Positions 43,836 through 53,235 of a DNA stretch of 64,000 bases are shown here, piece after piece. Source of the DNA: an uncultured Muribaculaceae bacterium. GTDB taxonomy: Bacteria; Bacteroidota; Bacteroidia; Bacteroidales; Muribaculaceae. The stretch lies in NCBI GenBank assembly GCA_958436175.1, contig CAUBJF010000009.1:1-64000 (forward strand), in the 5' to 3' direction. Numbering within the stretch: position 1 is the stretch's first letter; each line of letters opens with the position of its first letter. The translations under genes were made by a program, and so were the position numbers. The notes under the pieces are model-generated. The model had not been told where the DNA came from. It ran no database searches and saw only the letters and a program-made list of their open reading frames with translations.

Positions 43836-44012
43836 TTATTTTTTAGCCTCTTCGAGCGAAAGTTTGCGGAATTCCTTCATAAGCTTTTCAAGTTCGAGAG
43901 AAGCTTTGCGGGCGCGTGTGCCAGCGGCTTTGTTGTTCTTTTCAGCCTGAAGGTTTGCATCGGTACGGAATGCTTCGTAAGCAGCCTGGATTTGTTCAAG
44001 TAAAGAAACCAT
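43836..44012 (-). CDS. Histone H1-like protein Hc1
   Basis: A 58-residue basic helical protein starting MVSLLEQIQAAYEAFRTDAN, followed by LQAEKNNKAAGTRARKASLE and ending LEKLMKEFRKLSLEEAKK. The run GNKAAGTRARKxSLELEKLxKEFRK is the mark of the Hc1 family (PF07432), a small nucleoid-associated protein widespread in Bacteroidota and first known in Chlamydia. It probably binds DNA in the cytosol. It lies 51 bases after queC and has a strong terminator of its own. No good -7 box with -33 is seen in the gap to queC. Confidence 0.9.
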   Translation of the reverse strand: MVSLLEQIQAAYEAFRTDANLQAEKNNKAAGTRARKASLELEKLMKEFRKLSLEEAKK

Positions 44013-44063
44013 TGATTGATTTTTAAGAGGGTTGATAAATATATTTTGTTGTTCTCTGATCTA

Positions 44064-44738
44064 TTATGCTAAGTCATCATCGTAGACGGTTTTGTCTTCG
44101 ATTCCGGCTTCAGCAAGGGCCTTGCGGCGTTCGAGGCAAGTGCCGCAACGGCCGCAGTGATGTGCTCCACCTTTATAGCATGAGTATGTCGTTGCATAGT
44201 CTACGCCGAGACGTTTGCCGCGGATAGCAATGTTGGTTTTCGACAGATATGTGTATGGAGCTTTGATGGTAATGCCTTCGTATGTGCCTTCGCTTATCGC
44301 ACGGCTCATGGCATCGATGAAGCTTCCCCGGCAGTCGGGGTACAGGGCATGGTCGCCTGCGTGATTTGCGATCATCACGTACTTGAGGCCATGGCTTTCG
44401 GCAAGACCGGCAGCAGCCGAAAGCATGATGCCGTTACGGAAAGGAACGACGGTCGATTTCATGTTGTCGAAGTCATAGTCGCCTTCCGGGATGGCATCCG
44501 CTCCTTCGAGGAGGGAACTGTGGAAGTACTTGCCTATAAAGGAGAGATCTATCTCGAGTAGCTCTATTCCGAGTTCTCGGCAATGCTGCCGGGCACATTC
44601 AAGTTCGCGGGCATTGTGGTTCGAACCGTAAGAGAAGTTCACGGCGAGATCGATTTCATCCTTATATTCGTGAAGCATGGTGACGGAATCCATACCTCCC
44701 GAGAGGACTATCAGGCTGTCTTTTTTCTGTCTGCTCAT
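44064..44738 (-). CDS. queC: 7-cyano-7-deazaguanine synthase QueC
   Basis: Cytosolic PP-loop ATPase, 224 residues, that makes preQ0 from CDG on the queuosine path. The start at 44738 (MSRQKKDSLIVLSGGMDSVT) is an ATG; the GTG at 44750 abuts the queF stop. The ATP pyrophosphatase loop is SGGMDS. The zinc site is the Cys cluster SCYKGGAHHCGRCGTCLERR near the C-terminus. It follows queF directly, so preQ0 made here is reduced by the neighbour. Confidence 0.96.
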   Translation of the reverse strand: MSRQKKDSLIVLSGGMDSVTMLHEYKDEIDLAVNFSYGSNHNARELECARQHCRELGIELLEIDLSFIGKYFHSSLLEGADAIPEGDYDFDNMKSTVVPFRNGIMLSAAAGLAESHGLKYVMIANHAGDHALYPDCRGSFIDAMSRAISEGTYEGITIKAPYTYLSKTNIAIRGKRLGVDYATTYSCYKGGAHHCGRCGTCLERRKALAEAGIEDKTVYDDDLA

Positions 44739-44750
44739 TGTTGTCTGCAC

Positions 44751-45224
44751 TTAGAAATCAGAAGGAAAGGACTCGGCGAGACGGCGGCGTACTAAGTCTT
44801 GATGCTCGGGGTCGCCCCAGTTGGCAAAAGGTATGATCGATATCCCGCCCCTGGGCATGAAAATGCCGCGAACTTCGAGATAGCGCGGATTCATGACACG
44901 TACGAGGTCTTTCATTATTATGTTGACGCAATCCTCATGGAAGTCTCCATGGTTACGGAAGCTGAAGAGATAGAGCTTCAAGCTCTTGCTCTCAACCATC
45001 CTGGCCGCAGGAATATAGTTTATTATGATACGTCCGAAATCGGGCTGCCCGGTTTTGGGGCACAGAGATGTGAATTCCGGACAAGTGAAAGTCACCAAAT
45101 ATTCGTTTTCTGGATGCTTGTTCGGGAAGGTTTCGAGAATGTCCGGGGCGTAGTCGAAAGGATACTTCACTCCCGAATTACCAAGGAGTGTGCAGTCTTC
45201 TATTTCGTTAAGTTCTCGCGACAT
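44751..45224 (-). CDS. queF: NADPH-dependent 7-cyano-7-deazaguanine reductase QueF
   Basis: A 157-residue T-fold enzyme that reduces preQ0 to preQ1. The catalytic Cys is in CPEFTSLCPKTGQPDFGRII and the QueF signature ESKSLKLYLFSFRNHGDFHE holds the substrate Glu. The short single-domain form is the YkvM type. It heads a queF-queC operon with a full promoter upstream. queD and queE are not in the window. Confidence 0.96.
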   Translation of the reverse strand: MSRELNEIEDCTLLGNSGVKYPFDYAPDILETFPNKHPENEYLVTFTCPEFTSLCPKTGQPDFGRIIINYIPAARMVESKSLKLYLFSFRNHGDFHEDCVNIIMKDLVRVMNPRYLEVRGIFMPRGGISIIPFANWGDPEHQDLVRRRLAESFPSDF

Positions 45225-45273
45225 ATAAAGATTGGTATCGTATTAAATCAAGTTGTTTTGATGTAATATTTGG

Positions 45274-45304
45274 CAAACATACAAAAAAATGGTGTCCTCA
45301 CAAA
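45274..45304 (-). promoter_or_regulatory. Promoter of queF-queC
   Basis: On the minus strand TTTG (45304-45301), 19-base spacer, TATGTTTG (45281-45274). The leader of about 45 nt shows no preQ1 riboswitch fold. Confidence 0.78.
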
Positions 45305-45393
45305 AAAAATTATTAATTAATTCGAATAAGTGTGCATTTTTTGTACGTAATGCTTGTGAGTTGCGTTTGCCACTCCTTTTTTGTATATGTTTT

Positions 45394-47727
45394 TTACTCT
45401 TTGCCCCAGGCGGATGGCTCTGTACCCATCTGAAGCACGAGACAGCCTCCTTTTGCGATATCCTCATGGCTGAGATAGCATTTGTTGTATGCTTTGCCGT
45501 TGAGCGTTGCGCTCTGGACGTAGATATTTTCAGGACTGTTGTCGATGGCTTCTATCGTGAAAGTCTTACCGGAGGCATATTTCGGATCAAGACGGAACTC
45601 TACCTTGTTGAATACGGGACTTGTTATTTCATACCTTGTGTCTCCTGGGCATATAGGATGGATACCTGAAGCCGCGAGGACGTACCATGCCGACATCTGT
45701 CCGACATCCTCGTTCCCGACAAGTCCCACCACATCATTGTGATAAGCATTGCGGCAGATATCGCGAGTCCATTTCTGTGTGAGCCACGGTTCGTTGAGTC
45801 GGTTGAACAGGAAGGGTATATGATGGACTGGTTCGTTGGCATGATTATAGTTCTGGTTCCACAGGTAGTCGGATGGCGTGTTGTCGAACATATTGCATAA
45901 GTCTGCAAGGACATTTTCGCGACCTCCCATAAGACTTACCATGCCCTCGACATCATGGGGGACGAACCAGCCCTGCTGATAAGGATTGCACTCGATACAT
46001 CCATAGCCTTCTTCGAGGCGGCCGTTCGGAGGTAGGGGCATGAAGTCGCCATTGTCGTCACGAGGACGGAACCACCCTGATTCATTGTCGAAAATACTGG
46101 CGTAGCTCCGTGCGCGTCGTGCGTAATAGTCGCGTTCTACGTCCTTACCAAGTCTTTCGGCAAGCTTGGACATGCACCAGTCTGAATAGGCATATTCGAG
46201 GGTGAGCGAGATGCTGTTTCCCCCGGTCGAATAGCCTTCATCAAGATTCCCGAATAGTTGAGATGTGTTCTCGGCGTATTTATAGGCTTTGTCGATGTCA
46301 TAGTCACGAATACCTTTGGCATAGGCATCAAGGATGAGTGAGATGGCAGGATTGCCTATCATACAGCCGGAATAAGCGTTGAGAAGTTCCCAGCGTTCGA
46401 GATATTCGTTGCCGCTTTGTTCGGCAATCTCGACGAGCGAGTTTATTTCGTCGTTAACCATCTTGGGGTTGATGATAGTCTGGAGCGGCATTTGACTGCG
46501 GAATACGTCCCAGCCGCTGAAGATGGTGCGCTTGTCGAATTTTTCTGTGTGGTGTTTCTTCTTGTCAGCGCCGTAATAGTCCCCGTTGATGTCGCTGCAA
46601 ATTCTGGGATCAATCATGGTATGATATAGGGCAGTGTAGAAGACCGCTTTTTCATCTTCCGTACCGCCCTTGATACTGATCTTGGCGAGTTCTTTGTCCC
46701 ACATTTTGGCACATGTTTCGTGTGCTTTATCGAAATTCCAGCCCTTGATTTCCGATTTGAGGTTTTGTTCGGCGTTCTCAAGGCTGGTGTAGGAGATACC
46801 GGCTTTGAGCATGATTTCTTCACCTTTTTGTGTATCGTAGTCGGCGAAGAAGCCGAGATGTTTCCCTGCGGCTTCTTTAGCAGCGGGGATGATACGGGCA
46901 TTGCGGACCACTTCCTGATAGCGTTCGCCAGTCACTTCTTCGCGTTTCCTTGTCCAGCCGTCGGGTATTGCTGCCGACCATACGCCCCAGTCTTTGAATG
47001 GCTTGGAGAGTTGGGCATAGAAGAATATTGTGTAATCGGCTTTACCGTCGCCGTTGCCCCAGCCTCCACCTTCGGGAGTACATACCATCTTGCCTTTGAT
47101 GGTCCTATTGTCGACGATCTCGATTTCCTGATACACCGATGTCCCTCCTACGCGTCGGGCAAGGTCTATTTGTATATGGGCCTCATTGCTTTCCGGGAAC
47201 GTGAAACGCAACATGCCACTGTGGAGCAGGGCAGTAGCCTCTGCCTTGATACCATAATCGCTGAGCATGACTGAGTAATATCCCCCTGAGGCGTGTTCGC
47301 TCTTTTTATCATAGTGAGAACGATACCCCACGTCGGTATTACCTGGCTTACCGGCTACAGTATGGAGTTCGCCTATTGTGGGCATGACCAGGAAGTTGCC
47401 GAGGTCGCCATACCAGCCTATGCCGGACATCTGTGTGAAGGCAAAACCCTCTATAGTCGTGTGTTCGTAGCTGTAGCCGCAGCCATTGTCGCCGCCTGTT
47501 ATTGTGTTTGGACTGACTTGCACCATGCCGAATGGAGCTGTCGCGCCGGGGAATGTCTTGCCGAGTCCGTGGTAGGAGCCTGCGGCTTCCTGGTTGGTGG
47601 TCGCTCCGATGAAGGGATTTACATAGTCCGAAAGCCTCTTCTCATTAGGAGTTTCGGAATGTACTGTCAGTGAGATGCATAGCAAAATGGCAATTAGAAA
47701 GATAGGTGATAGTTTAAGTCGGGTCAT
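45394..47727 (-). CDS. GH92 alpha-mannosidase
   Basis: An exported glycosidase of 777 residues, with signal SPIFLIAILLCISLTVHS. The N-terminal beta domain begins LSDYVNPFIGATTNQEAAGS and the (alpha/alpha)6 barrel fills about residues 300-720. Family-92 markers are GNENGCGYSYEHTTIEGFAFT-like at the start, TIFSGWDVFRSQMPLQ, FVPHDVEGMVSLMGG and GNEDVGQMSAWYVLAASGI. GH92 enzymes are calcium-dependent alpha-mannosidases (mostly 1,2-, also 1,3- or 1,6-) acting on host or yeast N-glycans. No SusCD pair lies nearby, so it is outside a typical utilization locus. Confidence 0.95.
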   Translation of the reverse strand: MTRLKLSPIFLIAILLCISLTVHSETPNEKRLSDYVNPFIGATTNQEAAGSYHGLGKTFPGATAPFGMVQVSPNTITGGDNGCGYSYEHTTIEGFAFTQMSGIGWYGDLGNFLVMPTIGELHTVAGKPGNTDVGYRSHYDKKSEHASGGYYSVMLSDYGIKAEATALLHSGMLRFTFPESNEAHIQIDLARRVGGTSVYQEIEIVDNRTIKGKMVCTPEGGGWGNGDGKADYTIFFYAQLSKPFKDWGVWSAAIPDGWTRKREEVTGERYQEVVRNARIIPAAKEAAGKHLGFFADYDTQKGEEIMLKAGISYTSLENAEQNLKSEIKGWNFDKAHETCAKMWDKELAKISIKGGTEDEKAVFYTALYHTMIDPRICSDINGDYYGADKKKHHTEKFDKRTIFSGWDVFRSQMPLQTIINPKMVNDEINSLVEIAEQSGNEYLERWELLNAYSGCMIGNPAISLILDAYAKGIRDYDIDKAYKYAENTSQLFGNLDEGYSTGGNSISLTLEYAYSDWCMSKLAERLGKDVERDYYARRARSYASIFDNESGWFRPRDDNGDFMPLPPNGRLEEGYGCIECNPYQQGWFVPHDVEGMVSLMGGRENVLADLCNMFDNTPSDYLWNQNYNHANEPVHHIPFLFNRLNEPWLTQKWTRDICRNAYHNDVVGLVGNEDVGQMSAWYVLAASGIHPICPGDTRYEITSPVFNKVEFRLDPKYASGKTFTIEAIDNSPENIYVQSATLNGKAYNKCYLSHEDIAKGGCLVLQMGTEPSAWGKE

Positions 47728-47838
47728 GATAGTATGGGAGGGTTGAAGAATCAGTTAAATAAGCCTTAATTTCGCATCGGGTTCAGCGATAACCAAGGGA
47801 AATTTGTTCATAGGAAGAAAGAGAGTAAGATATGTATG

Positions 47839-47869
47839 CAAAATTAGCAAAAACTATCCTAAGGGACAA
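47839..47869 (-). promoter_or_regulatory. Promoter of the GH92 gene
   Basis: On the minus strand TTG (47869-47867), 20-base spacer, TAATTTTG (47846-47839). It leaves a leader of about 105 nt. Confidence 0.7.
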
Positions 47870-47903
47870 GGAAGACTTCAAAAGAGTCCTTAGAGCATGA
47901 AAA

Positions 47904-47935
47904 TTTGCGATTGACAGTCTGAATGAGTATATTTG
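47904..47935 (+). promoter_or_regulatory. Promoter of pgi
   Basis: TTTG (47904-47907), 20-base spacer, TATATTTG (47928-47935). It overlaps an in-frame upstream start at 47923 and so supports the ATG at 47962. Confidence 0.85.
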
Positions 47936-47961
47936 CCGTTAATTTCGTAAAACACATCCAC

Positions 47962-49290
47962 ATGGAAAAGATTCAAGTTATCACCAAAGGTATAGCACCG
48001 TTTGTAAGTGAGGCCGATACGGAAGCTCTTGCTCCGGAGGCAGCCAAGAGCCTTGCCAAGCTTACCGACCATACGGGCCTCGGAAATGATTTCCTTGGCT
48101 GGGTCAAGCTCCCCGAAGAAACATCTAAAGAACTTCTCGACGATATCAACGCCACGGCAGCCCGTCTGCGCGAGCTCTGCGAGGTCGTAGTGGCCGTAGG
48201 CATCGGCGGTAGCTACCTTGGTGCGAAAGCCGTCATCGAAGCTCTCAGCAATTCCTTTGCTGCATATAAGAGTGAAGGTACGAAGGTTCTCTTTGCCGGA
48301 CAGAACATCGGCGAAGACTACATGGCCGAACTTCAGGAATACCTTAAAGGCAAGAAATTCGGTATCATCGTCATCTCCAAGAGCGGTACGACTACAGAAC
48401 CCGCCATCGCCTTCCGCCTGCTCCGCGAACAGCTCGAAAGCGAGCTCGGTCGTGAAGAGGCCAACAAACGCATCGTCGCAATCACTGACGCACGTCGCGG
48501 TGCTCTCCGCACACTTGCCAATACCGAAGGCTACAAGACCTTTGTCATCGAGGACAATGTCGGCGGTCGTTTCTCCGTGCTCACTCCTGTAGGCCTTCTG
48601 CCTATTGCTGTCGCAGGATATGACATCCATGCACTTGTCAATGGTGCTTTCGAAATGCAGAAAGGCACACTCAACGGGGAAGACAAGTCGTCGGTCACAT
48701 ACGCTATCGCCCGCAATGCCCTTTATCGTTCCGGCAAGAAGATCGAGATACTCGTCAACTTCAACCCGAAGCTACATTTCTTCGGAGAATGGTGGAAGCA
48801 GCTCTATGGCGAAAGCGAAGGTAAGGACCATAAGGGAATATTCCCGGCAGCTGTCGACGATACCACCGACCTTCACTCTATGGGTCAGTGGATTCAGGAC
48901 GGCGAACGTTCGATTTTTGAAACCGTCATCTCAGTCAAGAGCAGCGAACACGAGCTCCGCATCCCCTTCGACGAAGCCAACCTCGACGGTCTCAACTATA
49001 TAGCAGGCAAGCGTATCGACGAAGTGAACAAGATGGCAGAACTCGGTACACGTATCGCCCATATCGACGGAGGTGTGCCCAACATGCAGGTCATCGTTCC
49101 CTCGCTCTCCGAATACTATCTCGGCCAGCTCATCTACTTCTTCGAGGCAGCCTGCGGCATCAGCGGCTATCTTCTCGGTGTCAACCCCTTCAACCAGCCC
49201 GGTGTTGAAGCTTATAAGAAGAATATGTTCGCCCTCCTCGAAAAGCCGGGCTACGAGGCCGAAACAGCTGCCATCAAGGCAAAACTCTAA
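47962..49290 (+). CDS. pgi: Glucose-6-phosphate isomerase
   Basis: Cytosolic glycolytic enzyme, 442 residues, interconverting glucose-6-phosphate and fructose-6-phosphate. The SIS-fold phosphate site is VVAVGIGGSYLGAKA and IVISKSGTTTEPAI. The conserved Arg is in IVEDNVGGRFSVLTPVG-like (seen as VIEDNVGGRFSVLTPVGLLP). The catalytic His/Glu region is HSMGQWIQDGERS, and the base Lys lies in NPFNQPGVEAYKKNMFALL. The ATG at 47962 (MEKIQVITKG) is used because an earlier start would lie in the promoter. Confidence 0.96.
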   Translation: MEKIQVITKGIAPFVSEADTEALAPEAAKSLAKLTDHTGLGNDFLGWVKLPEETSKELLDDINATAARLRELCEVVVAVGIGGSYLGAKAVIEALSNSFAAYKSEGTKVLFAGQNIGEDYMAELQEYLKGKKFGIIVISKSGTTTEPAIAFRLLREQLESELGREEANKRIVAITDARRGALRTLANTEGYKTFVIEDNVGGRFSVLTPVGLLPIAVAGYDIHALVNGAFEMQKGTLNGEDKSSVTYAIARNALYRSGKKIEILVNFNPKLHFFGEWWKQLYGESEGKDHKGIFPAAVDDTTDLHSMGQWIQDGERSIFETVISVKSSEHELRIPFDEANLDGLNYIAGKRIDEVNKMAELGTRIAHIDGGVPNMQVIVPSLSEYYLGQLIYFFEAACGISGYLLGVNPFNQPGVEAYKKNMFALLEKPGYEAETAAIKAKL

Positions 49291-49304
49291 CAATCAGATA
49301 ACTT

Positions 49305-49340
49305 GCGGGAATGTACGAATACATTCCCGCATTTTGTATT
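49305..49340 (+). terminator. Terminator after pgi
   Basis: Perfect 11-bp stem GCGGGAATGTA (49305-49315) with TACATTCCCGC (49320-49330), 4-base loop, then a T-rich stretch. It ends only a few bases before murI. Confidence 0.82.
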
Positions 49341-49346
49341 TTATAG

Positions 49347-50174
49347 ATGCTACATCCAATCGGCGTATTTGATTCGGGCTATGGCGGCCTGACGATACTC
49401 AAGGAAATACGCAATGCTATTCCAGATGCCGACTATATCTATCTGGGAGACAATGCCCGTGCACCTTACGGTACACGCTCTTTCGGACTCGTCTATGAGT
49501 TCACGCGCCAAGCCGTTAGTTATCTCTTCGGCCAGGGTTGCCCCTTGGTCATCCTTGCATGCAACACTGCTTCGGCGAAGGCTCTACGCAGTATTCAGCA
49601 GCTTGATCTTCCGGCTATGGATGATCCGGCAAGGAGAGTGCTTGGAGTGATACGCCCTACTGTGGAAGCCGTCGAAACAGCTACGAAAACAGGGAGCATA
49701 GGTATATTCGGTACTCCCGGTACCATTGCCTCACATTCCTATGAAATAGAAATAGGCAAACGGCAGCCGGACGTTAAGGTATATACCCATGCATGCCCTA
49801 TGTGGGTGCCTCTTGTCGAATATGGTGAAGCTCACGGTGACGGTGCCGACTACTTTGTGCGCAAGGATGTCGAAGCACTCTTCAGCCAGGCTTCTGACAT
49901 AGACACACTCATACTCGGGTGCACTCATTATCCTATATTGCTTGAAAAAATAAGGAAATATGTGCCTGATGATGTCACAATCCTCTCGCAGGGCGATATC
50001 GTGGCAGCATCGCTTGCCGAGTATCTGCGCCGCCATCCTGAGATGGATGAGCGTATAAGCCGTAAGGGGACCATACACTATCTGACAACAGAGAATGCCG
50101 ACAAATTTTCGGAGTCGGCATCTAAATTTATGGGAACCAAAGTCGAAGCCGTCAGTGTCAAGCTTCCGGGATGA
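49347..50174 (+). CDS. murI: Glutamate racemase
   Basis: Cytosolic racemase, 275 residues, supplying D-glutamate for peptidoglycan. Catalytic Asp is in IGVFDSGYGGLTILKEI; the two catalytic Cys are in VILACNTASAKAL and LILGCTHYPILLEK. Substrate-binding GDNARAPYG is present. It follows the pgi terminator by 7 bases, so either the terminator leaks or a promoter within it drives murI; none is clear. It lies 13 kb from the wall-peptide operon that works with glutamate. Confidence 0.95.
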   Translation: MLHPIGVFDSGYGGLTILKEIRNAIPDADYIYLGDNARAPYGTRSFGLVYEFTRQAVSYLFGQGCPLVILACNTASAKALRSIQQLDLPAMDDPARRVLGVIRPTVEAVETATKTGSIGIFGTPGTIASHSYEIEIGKRQPDVKVYTHACPMWVPLVEYGEAHGDGADYFVRKDVEALFSQASDIDTLILGCTHYPILLEKIRKYVPDDVTILSQGDIVAASLAEYLRRHPEMDERISRKGTIHYLTTENADKFSESASKFMGTKVEAVSVKLPG

Positions 50175-50227
50175 CATGTGAGACTAAAAAAATTCGGCTC
50201 GGCTCGCTCTGTTTTAATTATAATATG

Positions 50228-50235
50228 TATCTTTG
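50228..50235 (+). promoter_or_regulatory. Putative -7 box of the sugar transporter gene
   Basis: TATCTTTG, 72 bases before the ATG at 50307. No TTTG is seen at -33. Confidence 0.6.
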
Positions 50236-50306
50236 CATAAGATAAACACAGCTTTGCAAAAAAACAATTAAATATTAATACTATAAACTAATCACCTCAA
50301 GTACCA

Positions 50307-51611
50307 ATGGAAAAAACCAAAGTACAGGCAAAGGGCAGCAACACGGTGGCCATCATCACTATGTTCTTCATCTTTGCCATGATTTCGTTCGTCACGAACA
50401 TGGCAGCCCCCTTCGGAAATATCTGGGGCTTCCGTTATGAATGGGCCGGCATGGCCGGTAACCTCATGAACTTCACCGCCTACCTTTTCATGGGTATACC
50501 TGCCGGTAACATGCTTATCAAATACGGCTATAAGAAAACAGCCCTCATCGCACTTGCCGTAGGTGCCATAGGTCTTGCTATACAGCTCACTTCCGGCTAT
50601 CTCGGAGGTGGCGAAGCTGCTCTCTTTGTTTATCTTCTCGGTGCTCTTGTCTGCGGTTTCTGCGTATGTATGCTCAATACCGTTGTTAACCCCATGCTCA
50701 ACCTTCTCGGTGGCGGCGGCAACAAAGGCAACCAGCTCATCCAGACCGGCGGAGCCCTCAACTCCCTCGCCGGTACGCTGACACCTCTGCTTGTAGGTGT
50801 TCTTGTCGGAACCCTGACCAAGGAGACAACTATGGCATCTGTAGCACCACTTGTGATTACCGGTATTGTCATCTTCGTTCTTGCATTCGTCATCATCTCG
50901 TTTATCAAGATTGTTGAACCGCAGGCCAACCTCAGCAAGATAAAATACGAGCACAGCCCGCTTGCTTTCCGTCATTGCCGCCTCGGTGTGATTGCCATCT
51001 TCTTCTATGTCGGTGTCGAAATCGGTATTCCCGGTGAAATGAACGCATGGGTGAGCCGTATGTCCTTCGAAGGAGCTGCTGCCGTTGCCGGTTCTCTTGC
51101 TGCCCTCTACTGGCTCATGATGCTTGTAGGTCGTTTCCTCAGTTCTATCATCAGCGGCAAGGTATCGACACGCGCACAGATGGTCACAGTATCCTCCGTC
51201 GCTATCGCTTTGATGCTCATAGCAATCTTCCTGCCGGAGACAGTTACTTTCAAGTCTCCTGAGATCAAGGCTCTCAATATCACCAGTGGCGAAGTGCCTA
51301 TGAAGTGCCTCTTCCTCTTCCTCGCCGGTCTCTGCACCTCCGTTATGTGGGGCGGTATCTTCAACCTTGCAACAGAAGGTCTCGGCAAATATACAGCCAA
51401 AGCTTCCGGTCTCTTCATGATGATGGTAGTCGGCGGCGGCATCATGCCTTTCATCCAGGACTGGATCGGCCGTAACTTCGGCTACATCAACAGCTACTGG
51501 CTCGTTGTAGGTATGCTCGCATATATATTCTTCTACTCTTTCTCGGGAAGCAAGAATGTCAATACCGACATTTCCGTGGAAGACGAAATGCCCGACCTCC
51601 GCGATCTCTGA
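50307..51611 (+). CDS. FHS-type sugar:H+ symporter (MFS)
   Basis: A 434-residue inner-membrane carrier with twelve helices. The first helix has FATNMAAPFGN-like (read as FVTNMAAPFGNIWGF), then MGIPAGNMLIKYGYKKT is the motif A loop. The centre NPMLNLLGGGGNKGNQLIQT, then GGALNSLAGTLTPLLVG is close to the L-fucose/glucose-galactose permeases (FHS family), which share an Asn-rich substrate site. The sugar is unknown. A long reading frame on the other strand (50292-51620) is a shadow. It has its own terminator, so it is separate from the oxalate genes. Confidence 0.85.
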   Translation: MEKTKVQAKGSNTVAIITMFFIFAMISFVTNMAAPFGNIWGFRYEWAGMAGNLMNFTAYLFMGIPAGNMLIKYGYKKTALIALAVGAIGLAIQLTSGYLGGGEAALFVYLLGALVCGFCVCMLNTVVNPMLNLLGGGGNKGNQLIQTGGALNSLAGTLTPLLVGVLVGTLTKETTMASVAPLVITGIVIFVLAFVIISFIKIVEPQANLSKIKYEHSPLAFRHCRLGVIAIFFYVGVEIGIPGEMNAWVSRMSFEGAAAVAGSLAALYWLMMLVGRFLSSIISGKVSTRAQMVTVSSVAIALMLIAIFLPETVTFKSPEIKALNITSGEVPMKCLFLFLAGLCTSVMWGGIFNLATEGLGKYTAKASGLFMMMVVGGGIMPFIQDWIGRNFGYINSYWLVVGMLAYIFFYSFSGSKNVNTDISVEDEMPDLRDL

Positions 51612-51634
51612 TAAATACAATTTTTTTAAATATC

Positions 51635-51676
51635 AAATGCCCTGTCCGTGGCACTTCGGACAGGGCATTTTGTTGT
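51635..51676 (+). terminator. Terminator of the FHS transporter gene
   Basis: Perfect 14-bp stem AAATGCCCTGTCCG (51635-51648) with CGGACAGGGCATTT (51657-51670), then TTGTTG. Confidence 0.85.
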
Positions 51677-51824
51677 GCAACGGCTCATTGCGAATTTTTT
51701 TATGTGAATGTAGAAAGATTACCGTTGAACTTATCCAGCCTCGGGGATGTTCTACAATAGAGAAGCAAAATAATGGCTTTCATACAGATTATTCAATTAC
51801 ATAACCGCATAAACTAACAAAACA

Positions 51825-53120
51825 ATGAACACAGCTCCTCTTCAGGGAATAAAAGTCGTAGACTTCACAAACGTGCAGTCCGGCCCTTCTTGTACACAGC
51901 TACTGGCATGGCTCGGTGCCGATGTTGTAAAAATCGAACGTCCCGGTACCGGTGATGCAACCCGAAATGAACTCCAGTTCATGGAAGGAGAACCGAGTTA
52001 CTATTTCCTACAGCTTAATTCTGACAAAAAATCGCTTGCGCTCGATGCTGCAACCCCCGACGGCAAGGCTATACTTACCAAACTCATCGAGCAGGCCGAT
52101 GTATTTATCGAGAATCTTCACCCGGGCGCAATGGACAAGCTCGGGTTCAGCTGGGAAGTAGTCCATAAAATCAATCCAAGATGCGTCTATGCGACTATAA
52201 AAGGTTTCCCGGTTAGTTCCCAGTATGCAAACCTCAAGGCTTACGAACCTGTCGCACAGGTGACAGCCGGTGCCGCTTCGACGACAGGCTGGTACGAAGG
52301 AGAATATAACATCCCGACACAGAGTGGCGCGGCCCTCGGTGACTCCAATACGGGCATGCACTGTACTATCGGCATTCTGGCCGCCCTTATGCAGCGTGAG
52401 CATACCGGAGAAGGGTCCTTCGTGTATCAGTCGATGCACAATGCCTGCCTCAACCTCTGCCGTATCAAGACACGCGACCAGCTGACTCTCGACAAAATAG
52501 GCTATCTCACACAGTTCCCACAGTATCCTAACGGCAAGTTCGGTGATTTCGTACCGCGTTCGGGTAACCAGGAAGGTTCCGGCGTTCTCGGCTGGACTTA
52601 CAAGTGTAAAGGCTGGGAGACAGACCCCAACGCCTATGTCTACGTTATCCTTCAGCGTGGTGCAAAAGATTTCGAAAAGGCTTGCGCCGTACTCGGTTTC
52701 GAGGACTGGCTCACCAACCCTGACTTCAATACTGCCGACGCGCGCGACAGACATAAACAGGAAATCTGGGCTCGCATCCAGCAGTTCTGTATTGACAAAA
52801 CCAAGTTCGAGGTTACCGAATTACTGTCCAAAGGCGGTGTTCCTGTCGCTCCAGTCCTTTCTACAAAGGAAATTATGGACGACCAGAGCCTTTACGACGG
52901 CAATACCCTTGTCAAAATCAACCAGGGCGGCAAGATTGGTGAATTCGTAACCGTCGGTGTTCCTTTCACCATATCCAACTATCAGCCTACTTACGGTCCG
53001 TGCCCGACTCTCGGTGGCAATACCGAAGAAATCCTCAGCGGTCTCGGATATACGGCTGAACAGATTGCCCAGTTCAAAGCCAACGGTACTACCGCACCAA
53101 TGCCTAAGGCTGCCAAATAA
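51825..53120 (+). CDS. frc: Formyl-CoA transferase (formyl-CoA:oxalate CoA-transferase)
   Basis: Class III CoA-transferase, 431 residues, moving CoA from formyl-CoA to oxalate. The start LQGIKVVDFTNVQSGPSCTQ and KIERPGTGDATRNELQ are family typical. The catalytic Asp is in AALGDSNTGMHCTIGILAAL (residue about 173). The glycine loop and GSGVLGWTYKC follow. It is the first of the three-gene oxalate set. No clear TAnnTTTG promoter is visible in the 150 bases after the preceding terminator, so an alternative promoter may be used. Confidence 0.95.
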   Translation: MNTAPLQGIKVVDFTNVQSGPSCTQLLAWLGADVVKIERPGTGDATRNELQFMEGEPSYYFLQLNSDKKSLALDAATPDGKAILTKLIEQADVFIENLHPGAMDKLGFSWEVVHKINPRCVYATIKGFPVSSQYANLKAYEPVAQVTAGAASTTGWYEGEYNIPTQSGAALGDSNTGMHCTIGILAALMQREHTGEGSFVYQSMHNACLNLCRIKTRDQLTLDKIGYLTQFPQYPNGKFGDFVPRSGNQEGSGVLGWTYKCKGWETDPNAYVYVILQRGAKDFEKACAVLGFEDWLTNPDFNTADARDRHKQEIWARIQQFCIDKTKFEVTELLSKGGVPVAPVLSTKEIMDDQSLYDGNTLVKINQGGKIGEFVTVGVPFTISNYQPTYGPCPTLGGNTEEILSGLGYTAEQIAQFKANGTTAPMPKAAK

Positions 53121-53143
53121 GACTGGGACATTCATGACATCGG

Positions 53144-53196
53144 CGGGGATGAAGGTAAGTTAAAGCTCCGTAAGGCGGCTCTTGCTTACATCCCCG
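53144..53196 (+). other. Hairpin between frc and oxc
   Basis: CGGGGATG (53144-53151) pairs with CATCCCCG (53189-53196), and GTAAG with CTTAC inside, 13 bp in all. Little T-run follows, so it may be an attenuator or mRNA stabiliser rather than a full terminator. Confidence 0.5.
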
Positions 53197-53235
53197 TCTC
53201 TTTCAATAACATTCGCCATATAAACGAACTAAGAA

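Noticed and set aside
45225..45290. preQ1 riboswitch before queF
   Set aside because: The leader of about 45 nt has no C-rich loop and A-rich tail of preQ1-I, nor other known aptamer pattern.
50307..51611. OxlT-type oxalate:formate antiporter
   Set aside because: The protein has FHS sugar-symporter motifs and its own strong terminator before the oxalate genes.
50292..51620. 442-codon open frame on the minus strand opposite the FHS transporter
   Set aside because: It covers the transporter almost exactly in antisense. Its product is rich in His, Glu and Cys with no hydrophobic or domain pattern, while the plus strand has clear MFS helices.
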